A stretch of DNA of 64,000 nucleotides from Chelydra serpentina (lineage: Eukaryota > Chordata > Testudines > Chelydridae): NCBI GenBank assembly GCA_037349315.1, contig JBAIAC010000007.1, positions 2,728,001 through 2,792,000 of the forward strand, given 5' to 3'. The translations under genes were made by a program, and so were the position numbers. The stretch's first letter is position 1. The number at the start of each line of letters is the position of its first letter. This document shows positions 1-11,150 of this stretch, one piece after another. Under the pieces are notes generated by a model. The model ran no database searches. It was not told the DNA's origin and saw only the letters and a program-made list of their open reading frames with translations.

Positions 1-103
1 ATTTTAGAGATGAAGGAGACCCCAGTGGAGACTCCAGCACGGGGCCCTCAATGAGAATTGAGAAGATAATGGATTTTTTTGGTTCGCTGGCAATTTAGAG
101 AAA
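1..103. other. No recognised feature
   Basis: Plain unique-looking sequence. No motif, repeat or coding signal seen. Confidence 0.4.
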
Positions 104-430
104 GAAATAAAAAAAAATTCATTTCAGATCAAACAACGTTTCATTCAACCCAGAATGAAACGTTTCATTTCAATGTTGAGCCTTTAAACATGTTTAATGA
201 TCTTAATACATTTGAAGAAAATATCAAAACAAAAAGTAATTTTGAACTGAAACACTGACATTTTGTTTCAAAAAATGCCAAAGTGAAATATTTTGACTTT
301 CCTGGTTTTTCTGTTTTGTTTTTTTGTGACGTCACAATTTGGTTCACAAAAACATTCACAACATTTTTTGGAGTTGCCAATTTATCGCAGTGAAAAGTTT
401 CAGCTGAAAAACCCAGCACCACGCTCGATG
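104..430. repeat. Degenerate AT-rich GTTTC/GAAAC-type interspersed repeat
   Basis: The stretch is built from recurring GAAAC/GTTTC and TTTTG words and ends near CAGCTGAAAAACCCAGC. Similar texture is seen at 15088-15420, 47099-47221, 48610-48830 and 52500-52626, where some copies carry AGCTGGTC termini. I infer an old non-autonomous DNA element. An 85-codon minus-strand frame inside it is by-chance open reading. Confidence 0.4.
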
Positions 431-1019
431 TTTTTCTTTACCCCCATCATATTTGGAGAGCTGTAGTCTGCAGTTACGTGTACCTTGGGCCGCATGTGGG
501 CTGCCGTCAAACTGGTTGGTTTAAAATATGGTATCAGAACAAGAATCCATTATAATTAAGTGGATTAAAACGAGAAAGGTGGTCTATCAAGCGCTGCTGC
601 ACTTTAGAAGAGGTATTAGGGCTGAGAACAGCCTGCGGTCAAACATCCCGCAGGATAGATAGATTGGTCTAGTGTCCTGTCAAAACTCAATTTAGCAAGA
701 TCATGCCATTTTCCTGGTAGAGATGTACAAGTCAGTGCCAGGTCCCAGCCAGGGGCACTATTGGTTTTATTGCGCCAGCTGCTGTCTTGGCAGACAATAT
801 ATTCCCATGTCTCATTGAGTAACGAGAGAGAAGTTTGGAAGTTTCACAGGCTGTCTTGTTTAGATTGTACAAGCCCGTTCTCCGCATACACATCTGTAGT
901 CCCCCATGTCACTCAATGAGCAATCAGTGGGATCTGGGCTGTTTTTTGTTTTTCCAGCTTATTTTAGAATTCATAGGAACAGGAAATGATTGCTCGGAGT
1001 GAGAGTTAAAGGGTGAGAG
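431..1019. other. No recognised feature
   Basis: No repeat family, RNA gene or coding exon could be identified here. Confidence 0.4.
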
Positions 1020-1325
1020 GTGGTGTTCCCAACTCTCATGATTATAGTGCAACATTGGGTGTTTTCCTTAAAGTCCCAGCTCTCGGAGCCTTGTGATTAG
1101 GTGAGAATCTCAGCTTTCATTTAGAAAAACCAAGTTTCCAGCCTAGGAGTTGTGGGAAAAAGCTTGAAAATGTGACCCAATGTATCGTGAAGGCTCAGGA
1201 AGCAAAGAAAAAGAACCCAAAATATGGGTGTGTGTTTTTAAAACCATTATTTGAAGCTAATCATGGTTTTGGGGGACCCGACTCATGATTTTTTTTAATC
1301 TTTGGGGTTGCTAATATTTATACCA
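1020..1325. repeat. Old dispersed element with CTCATGATT ends
   Basis: The stretch opens with an AACTCTCATGATTAT word and closes with TCATGATTTTTTTTAATC followed by a GGGGTTGC word. It includes GCTTGAAAATGTGACCC in the middle. I recognise this as a common sauropsid dispersed repeat, though I cannot name the family. A fragment with the same CATGAGATTT/TTGGGA words occurs at 39993-40085. Confidence 0.4.
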
Positions 1326-1574
1326 CCCATGTACCCTGAATGTAGCATTCTTGGGGAATAACAGAGCCCCAGGCTTCAGTTTAATGTTTTTTATTTAACA
1401 GTTACACCAGCAACTTGATGGATGAAACTGGACTCAGTAACTTAATGAGAGACTGTCTCCATGTGTCTCTCTAGCCTAATTCCCGCTGAATACCTACAGG
1501 GTCCACAAGATGGCACTAAGCCACACTCACTGAGGACTAATGCTGTGGAAGTATTTTATATTCTTAAAATTTGG
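1326..1574. other. No recognised feature
   Basis: Ordinary sequence with no supported feature. Confidence 0.35.
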
Positions 1575-2037
1575 CTCAAGGGTTGCCAATTTTCTAATCC
1601 CACAAAACCGATGCGGGGTCCTGGCGGCACTTACCGCAGCTCCCAGGAAGCGGCCGCCAGGTCCCTGCAGCCCCTAGGCACATGGGCTGCCAGGGAGGCT
1701 CTGTGCGCTGCCCTCACCTCTGCAGGCACCACCCCCGCAGCTCCCATTGGTCGTGGTTCCTGGCCAATGGGAGTTGCAGAGCCACCACTCAGGGCGAGGG
1801 CAGCACATGGAGCCTCCCTGCCTGCCCATGCGCCTAGGGGCCGCAAGGACCTGGTGGCTGCTTCCGGGAGCCATGTGGAGCTAAGGCAGGCAGGCAGGGA
1901 GCTTGCCTTAGTCCCGGTCCCCTGCCGCATCGTCGACCAGACTTTTAACGGCCCAGTCGGCGGAGCTGACCAGACCCGCCAGGGTCCCGTTTCAACTGGG
2001 CATTCTGGTAAAAAAACAGATGCCTGGTTTACTGGCT
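1575..2037. mobile_element. Non-autonomous DNA element with a long internal palindrome
   Basis: The core at about 1634-1878 is a long imperfect inverted repeat. Arms of roughly 110 bp carry CCAGGTCC..GCCCCTAGGC on the left and GCCTAGGGGC..GGACCTGG on the right. The centre is CAGCTCCCATTGG / CCAATGGGAGTTG. The right end has TTTTAACGGCCCAGTCGGCGG and a CTGGTTTACTGG tail, which I know as a turtle repeat ending. It has no transposase. Long open frames over it (a 195-codon plus frame and a 99-codon minus frame) follow from the GC-rich palindrome and are not genes. Confidence 0.55.
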
Positions 2038-2083
2038 TAGAATCATAGAATCATAGAATAGCAGGGTTGGAAGGGCCTCCACG
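2038..2083 (-). mobile_element. CR1 LINE 3' end, short fragment
   Basis: It carries the CR1 terminal octamer repeat (ATAGAATC-type) followed by GGGTTGGAAGGG, read on the minus strand as the CR1 3' end. Only about 45 bp are left, then the LTR at 2135 follows. Confidence 0.6.
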
Positions 2084-2134
2084 ATATGAAATGTTGGATC
2101 AGTCAAATCAAAGTAAATTGGTACTAAACCCAAG

Positions 2135-3131
2135 TGTGATCAGGCGCCTGCCCCACGCTGGGCTCTCAGGGGTTAATAGAGCCCTAGGGAGACAGTGTAG
2201 GAGGCAGCCAATCACAGAAGGGCTTATAGTAGCAGCCAATCAGGGCTGGACAGGCCCATATAAGAGAAGCTGCAGTTCAGAGCACTTTCAGTCACTCCCT
2301 GGAGTTTGCAGAGGGAGAACTTGGTGCCTTGCAGGTGGAGGGCAGCAAGCACCCTGGACAGAGCAATGCTGCAGGCAGAAACCCAGGGAGCTAAAGGCAG
2401 CTCCTGGTGGGCTGCAGGGATCTGCAGGATGAGGCCCCGAGGCAAGGGCAAAGAGGGTGCTGGGGCCGCAGGGAAGTGGCCTACGGAGATTTACAGAGGA
2501 GTCAGCAGGGATGGAGCAAGTGGCGGCCACCTACAGGGTCCCTGGGCCGGGACCCGGAGGAGTGGGCGGGCCTGGGTCCCTCACACCCGCACTGAGGAAG
2601 TGGCTGAACTGAGGGACTGCGATATTGTCCCCTGGAAGGCGGGGAGCACGGAGTGTGGAATGGCCAGAGGGCACAGTTGCCAACTTTCACATGGTAAATC
2701 AGCATCCCGACTTTCACAATAAGCCAAAAAATCAAGCTAATCCCATTTCAAAACAAGGCCAAAACAAGCCAATCCCTAAGAACCCAACACTCTGTGACTA
2801 GATCCCCGGGCGTGCAGTCTGGGACAGTGGTGGGCCCGCTGTGTACCCCTGACTCTCTCCCCACACCCCTTGCCCCTGCTTTCCGGGAGCCAATCAAACA
2901 AAAAGATGCAACAAGCCAAAAACTAGCCAACAAGCAACTCACAAGCCAATTAAGGCAAAAACAAGCCCAATTTCTGCCTTTTCTCCGTGGGTTTGGCATG
3001 TCTGCCGGAGGGATGTGTCACAAAGAGGACACTGTGGTCCTGGGAGTGACGCGGGTCCCTGGAGCAGAGGTGACAGTGGGAGAGACACCACCAGCAGGAG
3101 GCGCCGCAGTGGTGAGTCGCACCCCAGCACT
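2135..3131 (+). mobile_element. Probable solo LTR, interrupted
   Basis: The stretch starts TGTGATCAGG and is flanked by CCAAG at 2130-2134 and 3132-3136, a possible 5-bp target duplication. It has two CCAAT boxes (2208-2215, 2236-2243) and a TATA box (CATATAAGAG near 2258), followed by CAGTTCAGAGCACTTTCAGT, the usual order of an LTR promoter on the plus strand. The block at about 2667-2998, rich in AAAACAAGCC words, appears to be a later insertion because LTR-like GC-rich sequence resumes after it. The right end (CAGCACT) is not a canonical CA, so the boundary is tentative. No gag or pol is present. Confidence 0.5.
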
Positions 3132-3136
3132 CCAAG

Positions 3137-5478
3137 TAAAAGCCCTTCCTGTGTTATTTGTGTACTAGCAGGGAGCAAAGTTTGTCCAGAAGAGAAGACA
3201 GTTGGGGAGAGAAAGATCTAAGGCCCAATTCTCCCCTGCTTTGTACCTTGGGTAGGCGTTTATACCTGGGGAACGAGAAGGCAGAGCGCTATCGCTATTC
3301 ACCAGTGTGACTGGAGAGTTCTTTTGGTAGCATTTTGCACAGGTGTCAATGGCTACACAAGGCAACAGAGAACTAGACCTACAAATATGGATGAGCTAAG
3401 GCCTGTGGAGCTGAGTTCTCATCCAAGAAGCACCTCTAAGATCTCATCCAGGCTGGTTTGCTAGTCTCCAATTTTTACACTCGGCTGCCTTAAAACCTTG
3501 GCTCAATAGCGGGAGGGGAACGCTCTCCTAGTCACCCACTCGAAGGACACCAGGTGGCGTCCCTCTCCCAATTTCTGATGACTTGCGTCCCTCTCTCATC
3601 ACTTCCTCTTATCCGGTCATGAGCAATGAGATGACTAAAGGGAGCCAGGGCCCATGCTGTATTGCCATCACAATTCTTTGATTGTTCTTGGCAAGCCCCG
3701 TTTCTCTCCCTTTTCTGCTTCCTGATGGCGATGTACTTTCAACCCCTCTGTTCAATCTGCGTTACATGCTGGAGGTCTGCATGAAATCAGTTCGCCAAAC
3801 GTTGAACTGGCCTTTCAGCAAATCTAGCCATTCTTCCCGTGAATCCTCAGGTGGAACTTTTCGATCATTTTATCTTTCAGCAGGACCCAGCAGCGAGATT
3901 TATTTGGTTTAAAACTTAGTTCTGCCTCCCTTGATTAGTTTATCTTATGTTGATAACTGCCATCTACTTTGAATTACAGGCCATGTCTAGGTAGTTATTG
4001 CAGTATATATATAGCAACCCTCCCAGCTCCCATGGGGCTGCTTTACGTTTGCTAACATTTGGCTTCCACACTCTCTCTTGGTAGATTTCACGATCAGATT
4101 CATTGCGTTGTCAAACTCAATCACTGATACGTACAACCCATCATGGTTCCTTTTCTGCTGTCTGCTAGTCTGCAATTTCCTGGCCAACTCTAAAGTCCAT
4201 GAAATTTGCTCTGAATTAATCTTTTTTTCATCTGCTGCTCTTCCTGCAAAATGTAGTAGCTTGCTAAGGTTTTTTCTAACACTATGTGTTGTGTTCATAG
4301 ACGCCTTTGCTAAATGCAGCCAAAATACTTAGGTGTTTTTGTTTTGTGTTTTCAAAACTTTGCTTCTCTTCTGACCTCTGAAATCAATTAGGTTTGCTTG
4401 GGAAAGCGTGGGGCCATGTTTTTTGAAATCATATTACTTGTCTTACGATCTGTTTTCTTGCATAAATGCGCTATTCTATTAGTTAGGACACCAAAGGATG
4501 AGAGTGAATGGCTTGTAAAAGGAGATGTACAATTCAGCAACTAGGTGTTGGCAGAGTAAAGGAACGTGTGTTAACAGAGCATATTGGGGTATTGCTGACA
4601 GAGGGCAGAGTTAAGGTTACATGGCCAACTTTCATTGTGTATTTCCTGGTTTTCAGAAGCTTGAATTTTGCTCAACTCAGTGTTCTGCATGGGGACAATA
4701 TACCACCAAGCAACCTTAATTGCACTAACATTTTTTTGCCATTGAATTTTGTAGTGTTTTTAAGAGGAAAAGACACTATTAGTAGGAGTTAGCAGTCATC
4801 AAGGCAGTTGTATATATCATTTGCGTATTGAGCCAAATCAGTCTGTAGTCAGCAATCCCCATGTCACGATATGTTCCCTCAGCTGTTAAGGTACCTGCAC
4901 TGTCAGTGTCAAACTTCTGCACTGTGCATCGCTGGAAACACCACATTAATCTGCCTTGTCATCAAGAAGTAGCCATTTGCCTCCACCTTCCCCTGGGGCG
5001 AGTAAAATACAGATTTTCACAAACACCCAATCCAAAGTTTTCCTACCAGCCATCCTCATTGCCTAACCCCTCTGCAGCCGCAACTCCTCTCCCTGTCCCC
5101 TCTTCCCCTGCCCCACAAAGTCCTCTGTGTCTGGCTCCTCCGCACCCAAAATAACAAAAATGTTGGTTGGACCGGCTGCTGAGTATTCTGCTATGTTCAC
5201 AGTAAGCCTTCCCTTAAAATAAAGGCACTTAATATTATAACAGAGACAACTTGTAGCAAGAAACATGGCTTATTAAATCTTTCTTGCGCAAGGTTTGGAC
5301 TGGAAATGGCCATGGTGGGATGTTTATCAGGGACAATGGCACTTGAATTACCCAGACGAGCCGAAAGAGGCTGCATTTATTGGCGCATATGCCCTGTAAT
5401 CTTTCAGGACCGCACAGCTACACAAGCGAAGACGTGAACCTGTTCATGAAGACGGCTCACAGTTTGGGGCCCCCAAAG
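3137..5478. other. No recognised feature
   Basis: About 2.3 kb with no identifiable repeat family or exon. Open frames here are short and lack any recognisable domain. Confidence 0.35.
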
Positions 5479-5486
5479 ACTTAGTG

Positions 5487-6935
5487 CAACGGTCTCAAGC
5501 TCAAATTACCATGAGGGCCGCATGAAGACTAGTGCATTGGCCCGAGGGCTGCATCACTGACCCCGCCCCCTCACTGCCCCCGGCCCCGCCCCCACTCCAC
5601 ACCTTCCATTAGACCCCACCCCTTCTCCACCCCTTCTCCACCCCTTCTCCGCCTCCTCCCCTGAGCGCGCAGCTCCCCGCTCCTCCCCCTCCCTCCCAGA
5701 AACCGCGAAGCTGCCAGACAGCTGTTCTGGCAGCGGGAACTGCCTGGGGGTAAAAATAGAACCTTGGAGCAGCGCGGAGGGAATGGGGATCTTAGGCCTT
5801 GGCTACACTTACGAGTTACAGCGCAATAAAACTGCCGGCAGCGCTGTAACTCATTAACTGGCTACACTTGCAAGGCACGTGCAACGCTGTATCTCCTCAG
5901 ATACAGCGCTGCATGTACTCCACCTCCCCGAGAGGAATAACCACTGTTGCGAAGTGAGTGGAACGCTGGTCTTTCAGTGTAGCCGAGGAACAACGCAGTT
6001 ACTGATCTCCGGAAGTGCTTTGGTTTGAAACGGCACTTCTGGGTTGGAGTTCAGAGCTCCGTTGTTGAGGTGCTTTACAAAAACCCAAACACAGCTACTG
6101 TTTGCAGGCGGGGGGGGGGGGGGGGAGGGGAGAGGAGGGTCTCGGTTAGGAATGCCGGCAGCAAAGTTGCCTTGGACAGAGACGGCGTGTGTGTGGGGGG
6201 GAGAAGAACAGCGGGGGGGAGGGGGAAGGCTCCGTTTCCTCTCTTTTATCTGCTCTTTAAAAACAAACAAAGCCCCTGCTGTTTGCTTTCAGTGATTGAG
6301 AGAGAGCAGGGGATGTGGAGGTATGGAAATAATGAGCTGACACTCTGTGGAGATTTCAAAAACCCACTCTGTCTCCAAAAACGCTCCCTGTCAAAGTCCC
6401 CCTCACCCCCCCCATTTGAAAAGCACGTTGCAGCTACCTGAATGCCCATAATGCACCACTCCCAATACAGCTGCAAGTGCCGCAAATGTAGCCACGTCAG
6501 TGGTAGTTACTGCGCTGGCGGCTGCCAGTGTGGACAGGCTGCAGCGCTTTCCCTACTCAGCTCTACGAACACGGGTTTAACAGCGCTGTACAGCTGCAAG
6601 TGTAGCCAAGGCCTTAGCGGCCACAGAACGTAACTGGGGGCGGGGGTGAGGGGAGTTGGCAGCCACAGAACATAACTGGGGGGGGTGGGGGTGAGGGGAG
6701 TTGGCGGCCATAGGAAGTAACTGGGAGGGGGGGTGGGGGGAGCCCGGCAGCCCGCCTCTACTCCCCCCCTCTGTGCATGCTTCCCGCTCCTCCCCCTCCC
6801 TCCTAGAAACCGCGAAGCCGCCAGACAGCTGTTCTGTCGGCGGAACTTCAGAATGTAACTCGGGGGGGGGGGGCGAGGGGGGCGCGGGGAGCCTGGCGGG
6901 CCGCAGGGAAGCGCGCCGCGTGCTTGAGACCCCTG
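5487..6935. mobile_element. hAT non-autonomous element with perfect 8-bp TSD, split by another element
   Basis: Perfect direct repeats ACTTAGTG lie at 5479-5486 and 6936-6943. The termini GGTCTCAAGCTC and GCTTGAGACCCCTG match the terminal repeats of the 58858-59284 copy (CAGGGGTCTC..GAGACCCCTG). An 8-bp duplication is the hAT superfamily hallmark. Removing the nested element at 5795-6613 leaves about 627 bp. The right half has a local duplication of a CCACAGAAC..TAACTGGGG segment near 6620-6725. It has no transposase coding capacity; Pro/Gly-rich frames over it are compositional. Confidence 0.85.
5795..6613. mobile_element. Harbinger-like non-autonomous element nested in the hAT copy
   Basis: It is flanked by TTA at 5792-5794 and 6614-6616. 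Perfect 16-bp terminal inverted repeats GGCCTTGGCTACACTT lie at 5795-5810 and, inverted, at 6598-6613. Subterminal TGTAGCC and CAGCGCTG words recur inside in both orientations. The 3-bp TTA duplication with GG-ended TIRs suits PIF/Harbinger. At 819 bp it has no transposase. It includes a G run at about 6111-6125. Confidence 0.8.
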
Positions 6936-6943
6936 ACTTAGTG

Positions 6944-8522
6944 GGTGCCACACACTATGATGGGTAAAAATCGACCGATTGAGACCAGTTTCACCTGCAT
7001 TGCAGCAATCGTTTGATCTCTAGCTCTGCGCCAAAAAACCTCCACCTAGAAACTTTTTTAAAAAAATAACTGTATAATAAAGAGAGAGGGAATCGCTTTG
7101 GTAACCAGGACCCAGCCAATATACAGCTGTAGAGATAACTATCGGCAGTCACAACGACGCCCAGAAGCAAACAGGAAGCTGGCGTAGTTCTCAGAAAACT
7201 GGTGGATGCTGAGCACTTTTGAAAAACTGCCCCCTTAGTATGTTGCCTATATAGGAGCTGGGATCTCTGGAAAATCTGGTCCCAGCTGTGGGGGCTGAAC
7301 TTTATTGAAAATTCTAGACTACAATTCTGTCCTTCAAAATTCCTGAGCATCTCCAGAAGAAAGGATGTCACGCTTATGAAAACGCCAGCTGGTCCACGGA
7401 GCACGATGCCAGTAGTAAGCCCCATGGCACATTCCACCATCCCTCCATTCCATCAGCTGCTCCATTCTTGACAGTACGAGCAGGAAGGCTATTCATGTTG
7501 GCAAGGATCCTGCTCTGAGGAAGCGCACCTAGGAACCAACATAACACTGGGTCTTTCCCACTATTGCAGAGGATGGATGGGAAACACGTAGGGAGCATTG
7601 CATTAGCAAAACCGTCGGCAAGCCAACTTATTTATGGCGAGAACAGGGGTGTAGCCAATAAAATGTCTCCACACACTTGACGTGAGCTGTATGGTAATGA
7701 CAGAATAACGGATGGGGTGAGCCCCTAGGAAATGTTGGCTCTTGAATGCTTTCAGATGCTGTGTTAAATCTTTTATTAAAAGGGCGTTCAGGGGAGTTTC
7801 CCCCGGAAACATTTGCTTTATATAGGCTTCATTTTCTAATTAAATTCTGCAGGGTTGACCAGCAAAAAGGGAGGGCCACACAGCCTGCCAGTAATGACAT
7901 TAAGCACACTTGTTGAAATTTCCCCTTTTGATATAGTAAGAAAAGCCAAGTGAGCATATTGATAGCACAGCCATCCCACACATGACGGTAACAGGCGGTA
8001 CCTACTGCACGAGACCAAGTGACAAGTATAGCGTCCAGTGACTGAGCTACACGGCTCACATTCACATACGTGGGGGTCAGGATGGTGCACGTGTGACGTG
8101 ATAACACGGTGGCAGGGTGCAGGCTTTTACTGGAGCTCTCATGGCAGGTTAAACCACCTACCACCATTTGGCTCGCATACCCAAGCGTCAATGCTAAGAC
8201 CAAGGCCCCAATCCTGCAAGGAACTTTGCACAGCTGACGCCAGTGGAGAGCGCAGCACAGAATCGGGGCTCAAGTGACAGGAGCATGAGCACAACTTCAT
8301 TGGGCTGTCCCATGGGGAAGCGCAAAATTCTGCTTTAAATGACATGCAAACAGTGGCCCGCTAGAGGCAGGTCAACATTTCCTGGGGAATTAGTTAAAAA
8401 ATTCCTTAGCAACGAAGGCAATTTGTTTTTAACCACAGCGTCAAGAACATCCAGCAATAGTTCCGATTAACGTCGTCTCCCCATGTTGTTACCCGCCAAA
8501 AGGCAATGCTGGGAAATAAGGG
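6944..8522. other. No recognised feature
   Basis: About 1.6 kb with no assignable repeat or exon. A generic word of the type CCCCAATCCTGCAA, common between repeats in this window, occurs near 8206. Confidence 0.35.
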
Positions 8523-8530
8523 GAGAGAGA

Positions 8531-8802
8531 CAGGGCTGGCCTTGCCATGAGGGGAACTGAGGCGGCCGCTTCTGGTGCCACACTGTGGGGAGGGCGCCAC
8601 TAGGACCCAGAGTGTAGAAAATTGTGTCTGCTGCTGGTGCACATGTATTCTCTCTGCTCTAGATGCACAGAGATGGGGGAGCGCTGTCCTGGAGGAAGGA
8701 GGGCACAAGAGACCTTTCAAAGTTTTGGCCCAAGCGAGGGAGGCACGGGGGTGTCATTTGAGCTCTCCGCCTCAGGTGCCAAAATGTCGTGGGCCGGCCC
8801 TG
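8531..8802. mobile_element. hAT-like non-autonomous element, perfect 8-bp TSD
   Basis: GAGAGAGA duplications lie at 8523-8530 and 8803-8810. The ends are CAGGGCTGGCCTT and GGGCCGGCCCTG. It is the same family as 56247-56516: both share GAACTGAGGCGGCCGC, GGCGCCACTAGGACCCAGAG and GTTTTGGCCCAAGCGAGG. It has no coding capacity. Confidence 0.85.
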
Positions 8803-8810
8803 GAGAGAGA

Positions 8811-9134
8811 CATTTACCGTTCAACGGGGCGAGTGCGGATTTCAGGCAGGCTGGCGGCTAGCTTTCTTGGCGACTTGCGGCACGCTCTCCCCAAGGTGAT
8901 TGTCAGCACTGGCCACGCCCATTTCTCAAATGACCTCCTCGTCACACGGTATTTTGAAGGCCCCTCTCAGTCCTGACTCAGGGTCTGGAATTCAGGCGCA
9001 GTGCCTTCTGCCACACAGGGCCAGATTTTCAAACGTGCTCGGCGCCCATCTTACAGCCTACGTGCGGAGACGGCTTGTCAAAAACCGGGCTGCTGAGTTC
9101 AGTGCCCAATTGAGCGCACAGCTCTTTGGAACGT
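8811..9134. repeat. Possible old GGCCAGATTTTCAAA-type palindromic repeat
   Basis: The word GGGCCAGATTTTCAAACGTGC near 9019 is the usual start of a sauropsid palindromic repeat that is better preserved at 12139-12306. The copy here is interrupted by the 9146-9722 insertion. The rest of the stretch shows nothing identifiable. Confidence 0.3.
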
Positions 9135-9145
9135 CTGGGCCCACA

Positions 9146-9722
9146 CAGGGCCGGTGCAAGGAAGTTTCGCGCCCTAGGCACGAGCCCTGTGCTCCCCCCT
9201 CAGCTAACGTTGCCCCCCCGACGGCAGCTAGCTCTCCCCCCGCATCAGCCAACCCCCCGCCCACGGCAGCTCCCCATCCCCCGCAACAGCCAGACCCCCG
9301 CCCATGGCAGCTAACCCTCCCGCCTGTGGCAGCTTCCTACCCCCAACAACAGTCAGCTCCCCGCCCATGGATGCTCCCCATCCCCTGCGGCGGCTCCCCA
9401 CCCCGCGGTGGCTAGCCCCCCCACCAGCGGGCTGCAGCAGCCTCCCCTCTGCCTGCGGCGGCCGGCTCCCCCACCCCGTGACAGCTAAGCCCCCCCACCC
9501 ATGGCAGCCCCCCACCTGCGGCAGCTAAGCCCTCCCCACCCGCGGCAGCCCCCCACCTGCGGCAACTCCCCACCCTCGCGCGGCAGTTCCCCATTCCCCC
9601 CGCGGCAGTAGCTCACCTCTGCTGGCGCCGGGAGTTGTTGCCGCCGCTGCCGAAATGCCACCCCACAAATCCTGGCGCCCTAGGCGACTGCCTAGGGTTG
9701 CCTAGTGGAAGCGCCGTCCCTG
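9146..9722. mobile_element. Non-autonomous DNA element with C-rich minisatellite core
   Basis: The 11-bp repeats CTGGGCCCACA lie at 9135-9145 and 9723-9733. The ends CAGGGCCGGTGCAAGGA and AAGCGCCGTCCCTG form short TIRs like those of the 8531 and 56247 elements. The core at about 9195-9615 is an imperfect tandem array of CCCCGCCCATGGCAGCT-like units. Long Pro/Gly/Ala-rich frames on both strands arise from this array and are not genes. Confidence 0.7.
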
Positions 9723-9733
9723 CTGGGCCCACA

Positions 9734-10042
9734 TGCCCAACGCCAGGTGCTTTCGAATACGATTCATGTCCCAAGGCGACAGTATTCTGCCATCCAGTGC
9801 CCACAGAGCTGTGAGATGTCAGTTGAGTCAATGCAAGGACACGCAAGTCGCTAACTTAGACAATGTCTCCTTGCAGCACCAGAGGAATCACCCAGCAGCC
9901 AACTTGCAGTAGGAGAAAAATGCTCCCCTGACCACCAGGTAGAGAAGGAACAAACATGGCTGCCTAACTATACCTTTGCCCCCATCCAGCCTATCAGACC
10001 TGCTACAGGAAGCACAGAGCCTCATGCAACCTGCATGTATTG
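9734..10042. other. No recognised feature
   Basis: About 300 bp of ordinary sequence between two DNA elements. Confidence 0.35.
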
Positions 10043-10050
10043 CCTAGACC

Positions 10051-10573
10051 CAGTGGTGGATTAGCCACTGGGCCGACGGGGCCCGTGTCCAGGGGCCCCG
10101 GCCAATTAGAGGCCCCCTGAAAAGACTGGAGCCCCCAAAAAGCACCAGGAAGGGTGGGGGAAGCCCCCGCACCCTGACCCTGCTCCCCAGCAGAAGCGTC
10201 AGGCAAGGGAGGTGGGGGAAGCCCCAGTGCCAGGAGCCTGATTACAGCCCCGGGACTGGAGGAGCTCTTGCTCCCTGCCATGGCCTCAGGGCTGGGGGAG
10301 CGCTCACTCCCCGCTGTGGCCCCAGGGCTGTGGCGAGCGGGGGAGGCAGAGCTTCCCCAGTCTTGGGGGGCAGAAAGGAGCAAATAGGTTGTGGGCCACA
10401 GTGGGGATGGGTGGAGTGGGGCGGGACCGTGGGTGGAACAGGGGCAGGGCCGCGGTGGGAAGGGGCCGAACGGGGTGGGACCATGGGCAGGCCTGCAGGC
10501 GGAAGAGATGGGGAGGACTCCCCACACACACTTGCTCTTGCCCAGGGCCCCACAAAACCTTAATCTACCTCTG
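10051..10573. mobile_element. hAT non-autonomous element, perfect 8-bp TSD
   Basis: CCTAGACC duplications lie at 10043-10050 and 10574-10581. The ends CAGTGGTGGATTA and TAATCTACCTCTG are inverted repeats with two mismatches in 13. The interior is GC-rich and non-coding. The 194-codon minus frame crossing it is a Pro-rich compositional frame that runs past both ends of the element. Confidence 0.85.
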
Positions 10574-10659
10574 CCTAGACCTAACACTGACTATTCTTCT
10601 GAGGAGCAGTTTTAGTCCCATCCGTCTTGATGGTGCCTCTGGACCATCAGAGCAGGATC

Positions 10660-11150
10660 TTTGGAACGATGTCAGATGATCCCGGCAGGAGAAAGGACAC
10701 CGGGTGGGGTGGGCCACTGTTCTGAGGCTGTACAGAGAATGATCTCTCTCAGCTGTTTGGCTGGCTGGTTCTTGCTCACATTCTTGGGGTCTGCCTGCCT
10801 GCTGTTTTGGGGGTTGGGAAGGAATCCCCCCCCCCATCAGATTAGCAGGAACCTTGGGGTTTTTTTCCCCACCTCCGCAGCTTGAGACATGAGTCACTTG
10901 CTAGGGACATCGGGGCACATCCCACCAAATCACTTCCCTGCCATTGCAGGGGCTTCAGGCACTAGTGCATCTTGGTCCCTCCTGTTCTCAGCCTGTGGCA
11001 CTCAACAGTTTAGTCTCCTAAAGGCTATAAAACTTTAATCCCGGTTATTGTGCTCAATACAGGGGTGACTGCGTAGGGCTTAACAGTCTGGGAGGTGCAG
11101 GTGGCCGGACGGGATGGTCTGGTGGTCCCTTTTGCCCTTAAATCCTACAT
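10660..11150 (+). mobile_element. CR1 LINE 3' region
   Basis: It includes GGGGTTGGGAAGGAAT near 10813 and ends with a GATGGTCTGGTGGTCCCTTT / CCTTAAATCCTA motif, which is the CR1 3' UTR tail. The same order of motifs is seen at 28870-29508. Confidence 0.65.

Noticed and set aside
1461..2048. 195-codon plus-strand frame (and 99-codon antisense frame)
   Set aside because: They lie on a GC-rich palindromic repeat; both strands are open because of composition, with no domain.
6507..6953. Pro-rich 148-codon minus frame
   Set aside because: It spans the junction of two nested DNA elements and consists of low-complexity CCC-rich sequence.
8900..9594. Several Pro/Ala/Gly-rich frames on both strands
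   Set aside because: They are translations of a C-rich minisatellite inside a DNA element.
10003..10587. 194-codon minus frame
   Set aside because: It runs through both edges and target duplications of the hAT element at 10051-10573; composition is Pro-rich.
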